A DNA stretch of 64,000 nucleotides from Ascidia mentula (Eukaryota; Chordata; Ascidiacea; Phlebobranchia; Ascidiidae), in contig OX387198.1 in NCBI GenBank assembly GCA_947561715.1, forward strand, positions 7,316,001 to 7,380,000, given 5' to 3'. This document shows, piece after piece, positions 50,801 to 61,500 of this stretch. The translations under genes and the position numbers were made by a program. Under the pieces are notes generated by a model. It ran no database searches. It was not told where the DNA came from and saw only the letters and a list, made by a program, of their open reading frames with translations. Position 1 is the first letter of the stretch. Each line of letters starts with the position of its first letter.

Positions 50801-53800
50801 GTAGTTAGTAGCAAATTAGTATTTACATTAGATAGCTTTTGTCAACGGCAAAGAATACGAAAAAAGCCAGTGTCAGTATTCTGCATGTAAAACATGTTGG
50901 CATCCTTACAGGTGTATGTTTCTCTAAAAGGGCCTTTTTTATGTTTATAATTCAGGTCGAAATGGGGGACGTATCCGATGAAGAGGCAAAATCAGTAGAA
51001 GAACAAAATCCGCGAAAAGAAAAGTTGCCTTCGTTGGAACCCCAGGAAGGAACAAGTGATTTGGTAAGATTTTTGTGTGCAACTTATTGTGGTTGCATGT
51101 TGGAAACCGAAGGTAAGTCGAGTCGCCGTAGTTAAATCGAATCAAATCATGTGTGTTTTGCCCAAAAAACAACTACGCGGATAAACACCATACAAACGTA
51201 ACGGAATGACATGGGCACCAGAAAACCATTAGGGTAATCAAGTCAGGCGCCCATAGTCGAACTGATGTTTGACCGAATTGTTTGATATTTGAACGACGCT
51301 GTAATGTTGTACGCAAAGTCAACCGAAAGTCAGTAAAACAGATACTTCAAATAATCTTTTGCATCTGTATTAACGTTAAACATGCAACGAGCTACGAGAA
51401 GAAACTAAATGATGTCCAGGGCAATGCTTTATAGCGAACTTTTGGTATGCGTCGCGACTGCACTCCTGCAATTGTGTTTAAACCCTCGCATCTTCTTCCG
51501 CGGCGACGGTTCAAAGCGATTTTTCATCACGCCAAATTCGACACGCAAAAACGCTCAGGAAAATATCAAACGTCGGCAAAATTTGTCGGCACTGAGAATG
51601 AGAATAATTAGACCGGTCCATACTGTTGAAAACATTGTTATTGTCAATACTGTTTTCAATGAAAAACGTCCGTTTGTGTTAAAGTGAACAACCGGACATA
51701 TTCAACTTACAAGTTTCACTTTGGTGTTGTGCCGATTACTAACCCAACTCTATCATCTGGTGCATGTAAATCAGTGGTTCTTAATGTGGGGGCCGCAGAT
51801 CTGTTTTAGGGCGTCCAACTTATGAACGTAAGTGTAATTGATAAATCATTTTTCCCAATAGGCCTGAAAACATGCCTAATTTTAGCAGCACATTATAGCC
51901 TTGATATATGCCAGACATAAATATTGTGAAGTGGCACCCCTGAATCTCAGTTCAGGTAGAGTTTTAAAAAGCACTGCTCTGGAACATTTCTGGCCCAGTT
52001 TTGTCCTTTAAAATATCTCATGCTGCCATATTTGTATACCCACTCAATTTGAAAGGAAATGCTATGATAACGTTAGGCAGGATGAGAAAGTGGTCCATTA
52101 CATAATGTCAATGCCCCCACCAAAATTTTGTCTGACCCCGTTACTGTGGTACATGCCCTACTTTGAGAACCACTGGTGTTTATATTCATGCTATTTGTGT
52201 TACAAAACATATTTATGCTGCAAGAGTATTTAAACAAAACAATAATTAAGTATAACTTTAATTTCTTGCAATTTTGTGGTGACACAAAAATGGTTTGGTT
52301 TTCTGTGGAATTCACCATTAACACCTTGTGAGAAGAGTGACCGTGCAAAAAGCTTTACAGCATTGTGTACTTTTCAAAAATTGCTTAGTTGTAAAAGTTT
52401 TGCAATCTAGTCAAAGAAGTATAAATAATCTGCATTTTTGTTAAAAATTACTTCAAAGAAAACTAATTATTACTTTAAAAATGTTTAAAAATCAAAACTT
52501 TTCATGCAGCACTTATACTGCTACTTGACGGTACATAATAAAAATTGGGTTTAGTTTTGGTTTGTTAATGAGTGTTTTGTCAACCTTTCTTGACAAAATG
52601 TTTTCAAACTGCTGTACCATTAATGGAAGTCCGACACAATCTTTCGGTGTTTTGCGTTGATTACCTTAAAATTATATTTTAAACTTGATTTTACACACAA
52701 TTTTCGGCCGTGGATATTTGTTAAGCGGTAAAATGAAAAATGTTGTTCTTTTCTTACATGTCGCTCGCACTTTCCGTACCGAAATTAGAAGCTACTTCTT
52801 GCGGCAAACCTACAGCTATATTTGCTAAATGCTCTTATGTTGTAGTTTTCTCTGTTAACAAGGTATCAAAAGTATGTTTATACAAAATCGGCGGCTTTGC
52901 GGCGGCACTTGGCAGAAGTAAAGCGTCAAAAATCTGTTTCTATCGCGTGTCAAGGCGTTAAGCGTGCATAGCATGTATTTAAATGCTTGCGATAGAATTT
53001 AACAAAAACATTATCATCGAACTATTTCCAACTGGCTGTGCATATGGAATAGCAATTCAACGAATTTGCTCAAAATCCAGCATCCACAGTCAACCGAATA
53101 TGCATATAAGTTATTAAACGTATACATAGCTTTAAGGTTTACGCATGTTTTAAGTATTTCAAGGTTTGCAATCTCCATGTTATGTCTTACCCAGGCGGTC
53201 CAGAAGAGCAAGTGGGAGAGTGAATCAACAGCAGCACGTCTGGGTACGTTTTAACACTTTGTATTGCGCTCAAATGCGACGGAAACGGCTTATTACGCCA
53301 CGTAGGGGGTTGTGCGTTAATTTACCTAGCATAGGACTAACTTAACCGCTAGCTTGGTGGCCAACTGACATCATCTACTTCTTTTCCACCTCAACTACAG
53401 ACAAGTTGGACGGAATAGCAAAGAAAACCGTGAAACGGAGCATGGAGGATTTTCTCAGTTTACCGGACGACTACGAAACGCGCGAGTCGGAGCCTGGAAA
53501 GAAAAGGGTATTGTTTCACAGCGGCCTTGTGTGTTTTGCGCACAACTGTACGGCTACGTTGCGATGCGCTCGGTTTTATTCGATAAATTTAAATTTGCGC
53601 GCGAAATCGCTATAGCGAAAGAGTACGTAAATACAGATAAACAAATAGGCGTTAAAGAGTCGTCGCTGGACTTGGTACTTTGAAAATATGGTAGGACTCC
53701 AAAAAGAAAAAAGAACGACGCTGCATTGTGACGTGTATAAAAATGCGTCTTTTTTCAGGTTCGCTGGGCCGACATGCATGAAAGAAAAACCCAACAGCGC

Positions 53801-53899
53801 ATGCGCGATGTAGGTTTTGTCGTTGGTCAAACGGACTGGTCAAGAATGATGGACGATTCCCACGCCACCCGGGCACTAAACCGCACCAAGTTTATTTAA
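41819..53899 (+). CDS. YLPM1: YLPM1 / ZAP3 nuclear protein with C-terminal P-loop kinase-like domain
   Basis: Twenty-four coding exons: 41819-42145, 42232-42372, 42826-42982, 43231-43373, 43782-43865, 43919-44023, 44319-45693, 45845-46016, 46263-46503, 46621-46756, 46844-46948, 47022-47766, 47827-48120, 48252-48491, 48770-48967, 49264-49414, 49574-49636, 49706-49822, 49899-50075, 50467-50634, 50956-51063, 53195-53243, 53401-53507, 53759-53899; 1847 residues. Order: Q/M/G-rich N-terminus, poly-proline exon 2, W-rich coiled segments, large Q/G/P/R-rich exon 7, collagen-like PMGPRGP tract, RS/RD-rich middle, then a P-loop GLPGSGKT (about 1545-1552), LDDYF, FEYEFEPEMESSYR and FIIVDAVN. The end KKRVRWAD...GFVVGQTDW...ALNRTKFI matches human YLPM1. 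The family is nuclear, binds PP1 and is linked to telomerase regulation. The exon 10 end is uncertain: the phase requires the donor at 46757, adding a CRRKCAFCRVTG segment. The exon 6 donor is chosen to join WVTWQDQM. Confidence 0.92.
50773..50799 (-). repeat. Degenerate hammerhead-like motif in a YLPM1 intron
   Basis: On the minus strand: CTGATTA, a GAC/GTC helix, then GAAACGG. It resembles the hammerhead core with G8 changed to T, and shares GTTTCGACAT and AGGTCT blocks with the repeat at 22023-22124. Inactive if this reading is right. It marks the same repeat family. Confidence 0.4.
51772..52175. mobile_element. hAT-like MITE in YLPM1 intron 21
   Basis: About 404 bases with terminal inverted repeats: left CAGTGGTTCTTAATGTGGGG, right (reverse complement) CAGTGGTTCTCAAAGTAGGG. 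The flanking 8-mers ATGTAAAT and GTGTTTAT agree at 5 of 8 positions, a possible eroded target-site duplication. No transposase frame. The rest of this 2.1 kb intron (51064-53194) shows nothing coding. Confidence 0.6.
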
Positions 53900-54439
53900 G
53901 TGGGATTCGCAATAAGTGTTCCTTGTAAAGTTGTATTTGACGTTTCACTTTCTTTCCTGGTTGCTGCTGTTTTCTATCGTATTGTGCGTGTCCAGTAAAA
54001 CTTATTCGTTCATTGTGTGTTATCTTGTATTATATTTGTTCGGTCGTAGGTCGAGTTGCTGTCTATCACAGGCAATTCGCAAAGGCATTTGGTGATTGCA
54101 TGGTGGTCGTGGGCGTTTGTTTTGTTTTGGTGTACTGTTGACAACAACGCTCTGACAACAGTCTCATTGATTAATCTATAACTTATGTTCAAAACGGCAT
54201 TTTAAGGGCCTAAAAGGTAGAGGTCAGTTATTTTGGTTAGATTTGTTACCAACGCACGGCTTTCGATCACGCTTATTAACATCAGAAATGAGAAAATCAT
54301 TTTCCTAATTTTAGTTTTGCACCCGCAATGCTGTGTTAGATAAAAGGCGTAGGTATCGTTGACTAAAATTTTCTTTGTTTTTGTGTAACAAACAAACGTC
54401 AACTGTGGGAATTGTACAACAAGTGTTCGAATGCGCAAT

Positions 54440-54511
54440 ATGGCGGACCGTGCGTTCGCCTGGAACAACAAAAGAAGGCAAGATAGGACGAAACTGTGGA
54501 GTGGGCGGTGA
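54440..54511 (+). other. Short open frame of 23 residues with donor-like end
   Basis: ATATGGCGG context, 23 codons rich in arginine and lysine, ending in TGA at 54511. A GTGAGA donor at 54508 overlaps the stop, so it could be a first coding exon instead. The AATAAA 140 bases downstream argues against a long spliced gene. Product unknown. Confidence 0.15.
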
Positions 54512-54646
54512 GAAGTTCCAACGACTATCTGTGACAACTCTTCACCGCTTTCTGGAAGTGCGTGGAAGAAGTATTTGCTACGTCTATGAAAGCCCTGTCA
54601 GCCCCGCATCCAGCACTCGGCCTGTTTCTTTGCTTTTCTGGATCGA

Positions 54647-54652
54647 AATAAA
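54647..54652 (+). terminator. YLPM1: Poly(A) signal, probably of YLPM1
   Basis: AATAAA followed by T/GT-rich sequence. It is the first canonical signal after the YLPM1 stop (53899); a weaker AGTAAA-type site lies near 53994. It might alternatively serve a small transcript starting near 54440. Confidence 0.4.
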
Positions 54653-54801
54653 CTTTTCTCACTTATTTGTGTTGTGCCTTATTTCAAAGCTACTCTGCTT
54701 TCGGCGGGGGTCGAAGCAACCCTTTTTTAAAACATTTTTTTTATGAAAAACAACGGTCGGGTAGTGTTTAGTTCAATGAGCTATGTTTGCTGTTCGGTGC
54801 T

Positions 54802-54933
54802 ATGGTAGCGATGGCGTCGCTGGACAAATTGGAGAACAGAGTATCACTGCTGGGTAAAGACTTGCATATTATTGGACCATCGGATGAGGCTCGGGGGCTA
54901 GATTTAGATGCTCCTTTTGTTTACTGCAAATAA
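54802..54933 (+). other. Short open frame of 43 residues
   Basis: ATG with a purine-poor context, 43 codons, TAA at 54931-54933. The start (MASLDKLENRVSLLG from the second ATG) looks like the beginning of a coiled coil. A GTAAAG donor-like site after LLG would make it a first exon. A loosely similar stretch (MDRLENR) recurs in frame at about 55417. I do not recognise it; it could be chance. Confidence 0.2.
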
Positions 54934-55095
54934 CTGTGCAGTTGATTGGATACCCAGAACGCAATGGATGTGGAATTTGAGGTCTAATATGTAGGTTGGC
55001 CCAAGCTTCGTGAATGCATGCAAAGGTTCTGAAAACATCTTTCCTATTACCAGGGCGGAGAACACCAAAAACACGTATTTACTTTCCATTGCCAT
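54904..55095 (-). other. Open frame of 63 residues with signal-peptide-like start
   Basis: The frame starts MAMESKYVFLVFSALVIG, a short charged N-region followed by a hydrophobic core, as in a secreted-peptide leader, and ends KRSI. It overlaps the plus-strand frame at 54802-54933 by a few codons, so at most one is likely real. No homologue is recognised and no poly(A) signal was tied to it. Confidence 0.2.
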
Positions 55096-55928
55096 GTACC
55101 GCGTTGAATTTCGCGAAAAGCAATAAACTGAATAGAACTTCCCTTTGGTAAAGACATTGGATTTGATGAAAGTTGAGGATATCCAAAGCAGCTCAAAGCT
55201 TTATAACTGGTAAGGACTCAGTACGACAGGTTTAATGTGACTGTCAGTAAGTGCACTTCTATTTATGTTGGTTTAAAATGCCAGGTTGTTTTTTTGGCGA
55301 GGCAGCAGCTAGGGGATAACCAGGTAGGCCTACAAGGGAAATTCCCCTTGGGAAAATAGGGCAAATGTAAAACGTGTTGCAGTCAAACGACGTAGAGGGG
55401 TTTATATGAAAGGTGATGGACAGATTGGAAAACCGCAATACCAAGAAAGCAACGGATGTTACCATAAACAAAAAAAGTTCGATGTCTATGGAGGTTTGCA
55501 GTGGTAATCTACATTTTACTCGCGTGCTTTCTGGTCGCTTTATTGTGTTATGGACAACAAGAAGAGAATTAGTTATATCAGTATTGAGAAACTATGTTGC
55601 ATTGATATCTTTTTATCGGTTGTCGCAAATACGCGACGGTATAATGTTGTGTATTAAACACCGACCTAAAAGCACTCAATTCCATTCCTGCTTGATCGTG
55701 ATTCGAGCGATGGATGGCTTGGGTTCGAGTCCCAGTGTATTCTAACCTCTAAAATACATTTTCAGCAGGGTGAAGATATATTCCACACTCATAACGTCTC
55801 CTTATATTTGCAGTTAATAGAATCGCACTTTGAACTAATAGGTAATTATCGGGGTTAATGTTTAACATGCTGTGTGTTGCAAACCCTGTACTCGGACAGG
55901 CGTCTTTCACCACCTCCACTGCTCAAAT

Positions 55929-57928
55929 ATGGCGTCTCATGGCAGTTCTATGAAAAATGTGGCAGCAGTGGTTCGAGGCAACAAGACCATCGACTTGGTA
56001 AGGAAGGATTTCCTACAGTTTTTCTTTCGTTTCAAGTTTAAATGTGTAGGTGCTATAGTCTGTAACGTGTGGAATGTTTTTTTTTACAGGAAGACTGGAA
56101 GATTCCGAAGATCTCCTCTAACGGTATGTGCCTTCTCATGCTAATGTAAAGTAGGACTAACACTTTTCTGACAATAAAGTATGTTGCTTGGTAAACCAAA
56201 GTTTTCATCATGTATCGAAGTAAAAGATTTCGTTCAATGGGTCATTTATTTGCAAACAAATGCGGGTAAAAACCATTTCGATTCGGTTCGTCTGCACGGT
56301 GTGTTTTTCATACTTTCAATCCCAAAATACTGCCCTTGTTTAAATAAATATTGGGTAATACTTCCAGACGTACTGATTGCTGTGTCGGCTGTTGGAATAT
56401 GCGGCTCCGACTTGAAGTACTGGGCATACGGCAAGTGTGGAAGGTTTAGTTTGGATGGTTCGCCGATGGTGATTGGCCATGAAGCGGCCGGGGTGATAAA
56501 GGAGGTCGGTCAGTCGGTGACCAAGCTGGCTCCTGGCGACCGGGTCGCCATTGAACCCGGTGTTTCTTGCAAGGTTTGCGATCACTGTCTGTCAGGACGT
56601 TACAACTTGTGCAAGGGCATGAGGTTCTGCGCTACGCCCCCAGTGCATGGAAATCTGTGCCAGTATTATGTTCATGATGCGGATTTTTGCTTCAAGTATG
56701 TTGAACATAGTTGTACACATCAGACGTTTGTCACATTATTTTATTTTTATTTAACAATTGTGCATTTAGTAAGAGTGTCGTATGTTTTTGGCGATAAAAC
56801 GGTCGCGAGTCTAAATTTCACATAAGGCAAGAAGTTGGCGCTTTTGAACCAATGTTTATGACTGATTGCTTTCCTTAGGTTGCCACCTAATATGACAGAC
56901 GAACAAGGTGCGATGGTGGAACCGCTCAGCGTCGCGATACACACGTGCAGAAGAGCAGGTATTGCCAAAGGACACCATGTTGTGATTTTCGGGGCTGGAC
57001 CTATTGGGATTTTGTGCGGTTTGGTCGCCAAGCAACGCGGTGCCGATCAAGTTCTCACTGTAGGTAGGGGAAGTTGAAACCGTCCGTCTTCAACATAAAT
57101 TGTGATATTCTGACAACAGATATCGACGGACACCGACTTAAAATTGCTCGCAAGTTTGGCTCCACCGACCTGACCTGTCTCGTCGACAAATCAGCGAAAG
57201 ACCCGGAAAGTTTGGCCAACCAATTGCTGTCCGTTAGCAATGACGACGGCTGTCATGCCGCCCTTGAATGCAGCGGTGCAGACATAAGCCTTCGCACTGC
57301 TATTCACGTAAGCGACATCCTCGTATACTTCTGTCTGTTGATGTTGATTTCTATTAAATTTTGTACAGGTTTGTCGGCCGGGTGCGTCAGTCCTTTTAGT
57401 GGGAAGGGGATCCCCCGAAGTCGCTCTTCCGATGGTCAAGGCGGGAACTTTCGAAATTGATGTCAAGGGAATTTTTCGATACGCCAACACGTAATCTACC
57501 GTTATATATTTGCTTCAATACAATGTCCTTTATAATGTATAAAGTCTGCGATTACAACACCGAATGTAATGCATTCATCGGTAATATATGGCATGGTGGA
57601 CGTTGTTTTGGCAGACGTATTTGTTTAGAAAACCTGGCACAACGTTTTTTAAGTGCTGTACCAAAAAATTGATACTTTACAGTGTCGAGACAGCGACAAT
57701 TTCAGATGTTGTGTTTTGGGAACTCTCACCGTTTTCGAATTTTTAAACCGCTAAATCCAAACCCCCGTTTTGAGCAGTTATCCTGAAGCAATCGAGATGA
57801 TTTCTACTGGCACTATAGACGTCGATCAACTAATCACACATCGGTTTGACTTGCAATCCGCCAACGACGCCTTTCTGACGGCCTCCGACCCCCACCATAG
57901 GGCGATCAAGGTCATGATCCGTTGCTGA
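55929..57928 (+). CDS. SORD: Sorbitol dehydrogenase (polyol pathway)
   Basis: Coding exons 55929-55997, 56090-56123, 56368-56695, 56879-57063, 57120-57307, 57369-57490 and 57778-57928 give 358 residues (human SORD 357). The enzyme oxidises sorbitol to fructose with NAD+ in the cytosol. Catalytic zinc ligands are visible: C46 in GICGSD, H72-E73 in GHEAAG, and the glutamate of MVEPLSVA. The Rossmann glycine motif is GAGPIG, followed by an acidic residue (DIDGHR) typical of NAD preference. FRYANTYPEAIEM and VTHRF-like ITHRFDLQSANDAF match the C-terminal half. The loop SCKVCDHCLSGRYNLC keeps four cysteines of the structural zinc site, which vertebrate SORD has lost. The start is the first ATG in a GC-rich Kozak-like context (AATATGGCG). 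Confidence 0.95.
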
Positions 57929-57963
57929 GTGACGTCATCACGCCGAATCGTTTATCATTTTGC

Positions 57964-57969
57964 TTTATT
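57964..57969 (-). terminator. Candidate poly(A) signal of the RhoGAP gene
   Basis: AATAAA on the minus strand, about 610 bases after the RhoGAP stop and only 36 bases past the SORD stop codon on the other strand. It is the only canonical signal seen for this gene in the interval. If used, the two transcripts overlap tail to tail. Confidence 0.4.
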
Positions 57970-58002
57970 CTGGCGTTAGGGAAATGGAAAGAAAGGGTCG
58001 CA

Positions 58003-58008
58003 AATAAA
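58003..58008 (+). terminator. SORD: Poly(A) signal of SORD
   Basis: AATAAA 75 bases after the SORD stop, followed by a GT-rich stretch. It gives a very short 3' untranslated region. Confidence 0.6.
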
Positions 58009-58579
58009 AGTTTGATTGTGAATTGCACGAACCGCAGCAAAACGCCACACGCTCTGTATTAATTTCCCGTCATCGCCTTCCCGTGTACACAGCAAGTAAA
58101 GTAGCTGGAATTATTTCGGAGAAGCGTGAATTAAAACGGAGGAAGGAAAAGAGACGCGTGCCGTAATTTTGCGCGAACACTAAAATCCAAACAACAATCG
58201 CGTTGACAAAGTTCGGCGCACAAAGGGTTAGTTTATGCCGTAGTTGAAGCCGCTACCGTAGCGCGTTTTCACTACGCAAAGCAGAAGTTAACTAGGACGT
58301 CTTGCTACGTTATGGTTTTGAACGTCAAAAAAAAATTTTTCGGGTGCAAAAAAATACTATGCAAGACACTTGATGGTGAACTGGCGAAATCATATGCCAT
58401 GACGTCATCGTCGCCTGGCCTTTCATGAAACAAGAATCGGGAAACTTTCCAAGCAAACACACTATAAGCGCCATACGCCGCGCGACCGTCAACAGTTCAC
58501 AAGCACCAACCGCGGGCACAAATGCGGCCGACAAGTTCAATAGCACGGCCCCAGGAGTGGGTCAGGGCCCTCGTGGCCG

Positions 58580-61500
58580 TCACACCACGTTTTGCCCACA
58601 AAAAATGAAAGCGTATTGTTCTATACACGTGTGTAACACGTCTCGGTGACTGGTCTTGGTGATGCCCGCAATCGCGTTGACCCCCTCCACTTCGGGGCGA
58701 AAGAGAGTCGGCCACCAACAGATTGCCAGGTTTTCTATGGACATCTTGTTCTTGCCGTTTTCGCCGACGCTGAAAAATAGAAACGCATTTCGGTTAAAAT
58801 TGGCGTAGAGAATGCTTTTGAGAGTAACAAATAAGTGAAGGCGCTTTTAAAAGTGTAGTGCCTTAATTCAGTAAAGCGGGGATAAATCGTCAATACCACA
58901 TATGCGTCCTCTAAACCAATGCTTCTCAACCAATGGGTCGCGAAGCATTTCTAAATGTTACAGTTTTCTATTAGATCACGAAAATTGCATGTGTATACAT
59001 TGTTTCATTTCTCATTAAATTGTTTTTCATTCGTTTAGTCATATCTCATTGTGGGTCGCACAATAAAACTTGCATTACAGTGGGTCGCTAACTGAAAAAG
59101 GTTGGGAAACACTGCTCTGAACCATATGGTTTTTGTCACATGACATGTATTCACTTTACCCATTTTTGGAGAAGCGTTTTGCTTTGTATTATCGCTTACG
59201 TATGGTTTTAAGCTGACCCAACTTCGAACGGACAGAACTCGTTTTACCGATAATCCATCAATCAGTCTCACTCTCGCTGCGCCGGAAGCAGATGTATTTA
59301 CGTCATACTCTAACTACGTCAGAGGAATCGGGAAAATAACGATGTAATTGTTTGCTCAAATAATTACTTGGGGCGGCGAAAGAAGTTTTCTTTATTTCCA
59401 CATTCTTTGTAACAGGGAAGTCGAGTTTTCGAAACAAACTAAATATTTTTTTTATTTCTGTCCCCATAAATAGGCGACAGTTGAAAGTTTGCTGCCCCAC
59501 AAAGGGACAATAATTCAAAGTGAGTTGTGTTACGCCAACGGATATCCCGCAGCCAGCAGTTGGGGACATTCGAAGGCAATTGCACGGGCGACACACGTGA
59601 ATACTGGCAAATGCGCAAATGGCAACAAACACCGTATAGTTGGAATTGGTTGAAATCACTTCCGATCCGCCCCTTGCGATCATGGAACAACTGGGAAAAG
59701 TGTGAGGACGAGTGGTTGGGACAAAATCAAAATTCGCGAGCACTTTGTGGACTTAGCCAGTGGTTCTTAAACCTTTTCCTGTGCGACGCACTTGGAAAGA
59801 CCGCTTTTGCGACGCACCAAATTCGTAAATCTACCAATACGATTTGTTCTTATTGTGCAGTTGCTATCAGACATGCTGCAATTGACATTGCAATAGTTTT
59901 AATTACTGTGTTAAACCCTGGTGATGAAGTCTCACTGTACGACAGACGAAACGTCCGAGAAATAAACCACGTTAATTTGTTTTGCCAGGAAATCAAGTCT
60001 ATTGTAGATTTGTTGGTTACTTGCCGTCATTCTTTTTGTTTAAATTAATACGCGGCGCCCTTGAAAACTCAAAACGACACACCAGGACGTCGAGACGCAC
60101 AGTTTGAAAACCAGAGGATTACAACATTTGGTGGGAGCAAAAAATAAGGCCGGGACGAAAAAATTTAACCAAAATGTTGGTTGCTCACATGTCAGACACG
60201 TAACTTTATGAATATGCCTTTCAGCCAAAACAACCTTATTTATTTAACTCGGAATCAACGAATACTTTCGCATAACTGAATAAGCCTTTATTTGGCGACC
60301 CCAGATACCGCGTATCGATCATAAGGTTCACTGGAATTGCAGTCAGCCAGGATCAAAACCACTTTTTCAAAACCAATCTAACATGACGAAGCGGAAAACG
60401 AAAAATCATTGGCTTTGATCAAGCTTGGCTGCGATGCCAGTGAACCTTTTATTTATTAGCCTTTACCGCCGCCTTTTAGCTAACCTTTGCGCAGGGAAAA
60501 AACAAGCAAAATACACCCAACCCCGTCAAGAACACAATGGCTCTAAAAATGGTCCTAAAACTCACTTGTTGAGGTGGCAGCAGAGGAATTTAAAGGTAGC
60601 ATAGTTGGAGTAGGGGAGTTTCTTTACCACTCCACGCACTGAGCATATCTGCAAGGTTCGATCCGGCATTTCTGAAAAACACAAGTTTGAGAGTTAACAA
60701 ACAGCGAAATACTAGGGTTGTGTCAATAGTTGCGTTGACCCGCGATAAAAAACCAAGGATTTCGTATCCAAACTACTTTATTGAAAAATTCAGTCCTTGA
60801 TAGTTGTTCGGGTAAGGACCGGCCTTGTATATGCATTAAGTGGTTGTTTATTGTAAAGCAAATGTGAAACAACTGGGTTATATTGTTAAACAACTCCACG
60901 CAACGTCAGATACCAAAATTAAACTATTTTCAAATGTAGTTTTAGAACTTACTGATCGCCTCCTCAAATTCGTCGTGTAGTGTGTAGGGAATGAGAGGGT
61001 CCGGGAGGTTCTTGTGACCGAAAAACCAAGTCACGCATCCGGCAACGGTGGAAACCGACACTTCGGACGGAAGGAACTCGTAGCTGTTGTCTGCGGATGA
61101 GCGAAAGGAATTATTACGACTCGTAACGTTTATAACTTGAATAATTTGTAATCGCAATTGGTAGTAATTTGTTGTTATAAATACACAGTGTGTAAAATTA
61201 CACACAGAGATACAGAATGTGCTGAGTGCACATGACAAAGAAATACACGTTTTCCCACGTGGCCAAACACTGTGTGATTGCGACTTGCGACACACCATGA
61301 TGCCATGATTCAGTTCTGGTGTGTTGCGTTTTTAATCATACGCACTAAGCACATTCATACATTACGTTTGTGAAATTACAGTCGGGCAACTTGACCAGTA
61401 CGCGTCAAAATACGACAGGGAATTGATGCATCGTCCCAATGCGCATTACTCAACAAGTAACCGGTGAAGCAAGTATGCCAATACACAAAGGAATTCGAAC

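Larger units (their letters stand above)
53900..55928. other. Region between YLPM1 and SORD
   Basis: About 2 kb holding the YLPM1 3' end and the SORD promoter. A good AATAAA at 54647-54652 could end YLPM1 (a 3' untranslated region of about 750 bases) or a small separate transcript. Short frames at 54440, 54802 and 54904-55095 are listed separately. A tRNA-like B-box sits at 55722-55732 without the rest of a tRNA. Confidence 0.4.

Noticed and set aside
55722..55732. GGTTCGAGTCC, a perfect tRNA B-box
   Set aside because: No A-box, acceptor stem or anticodon arm at the right distance upstream; at best a SINE or tRNA fragment.
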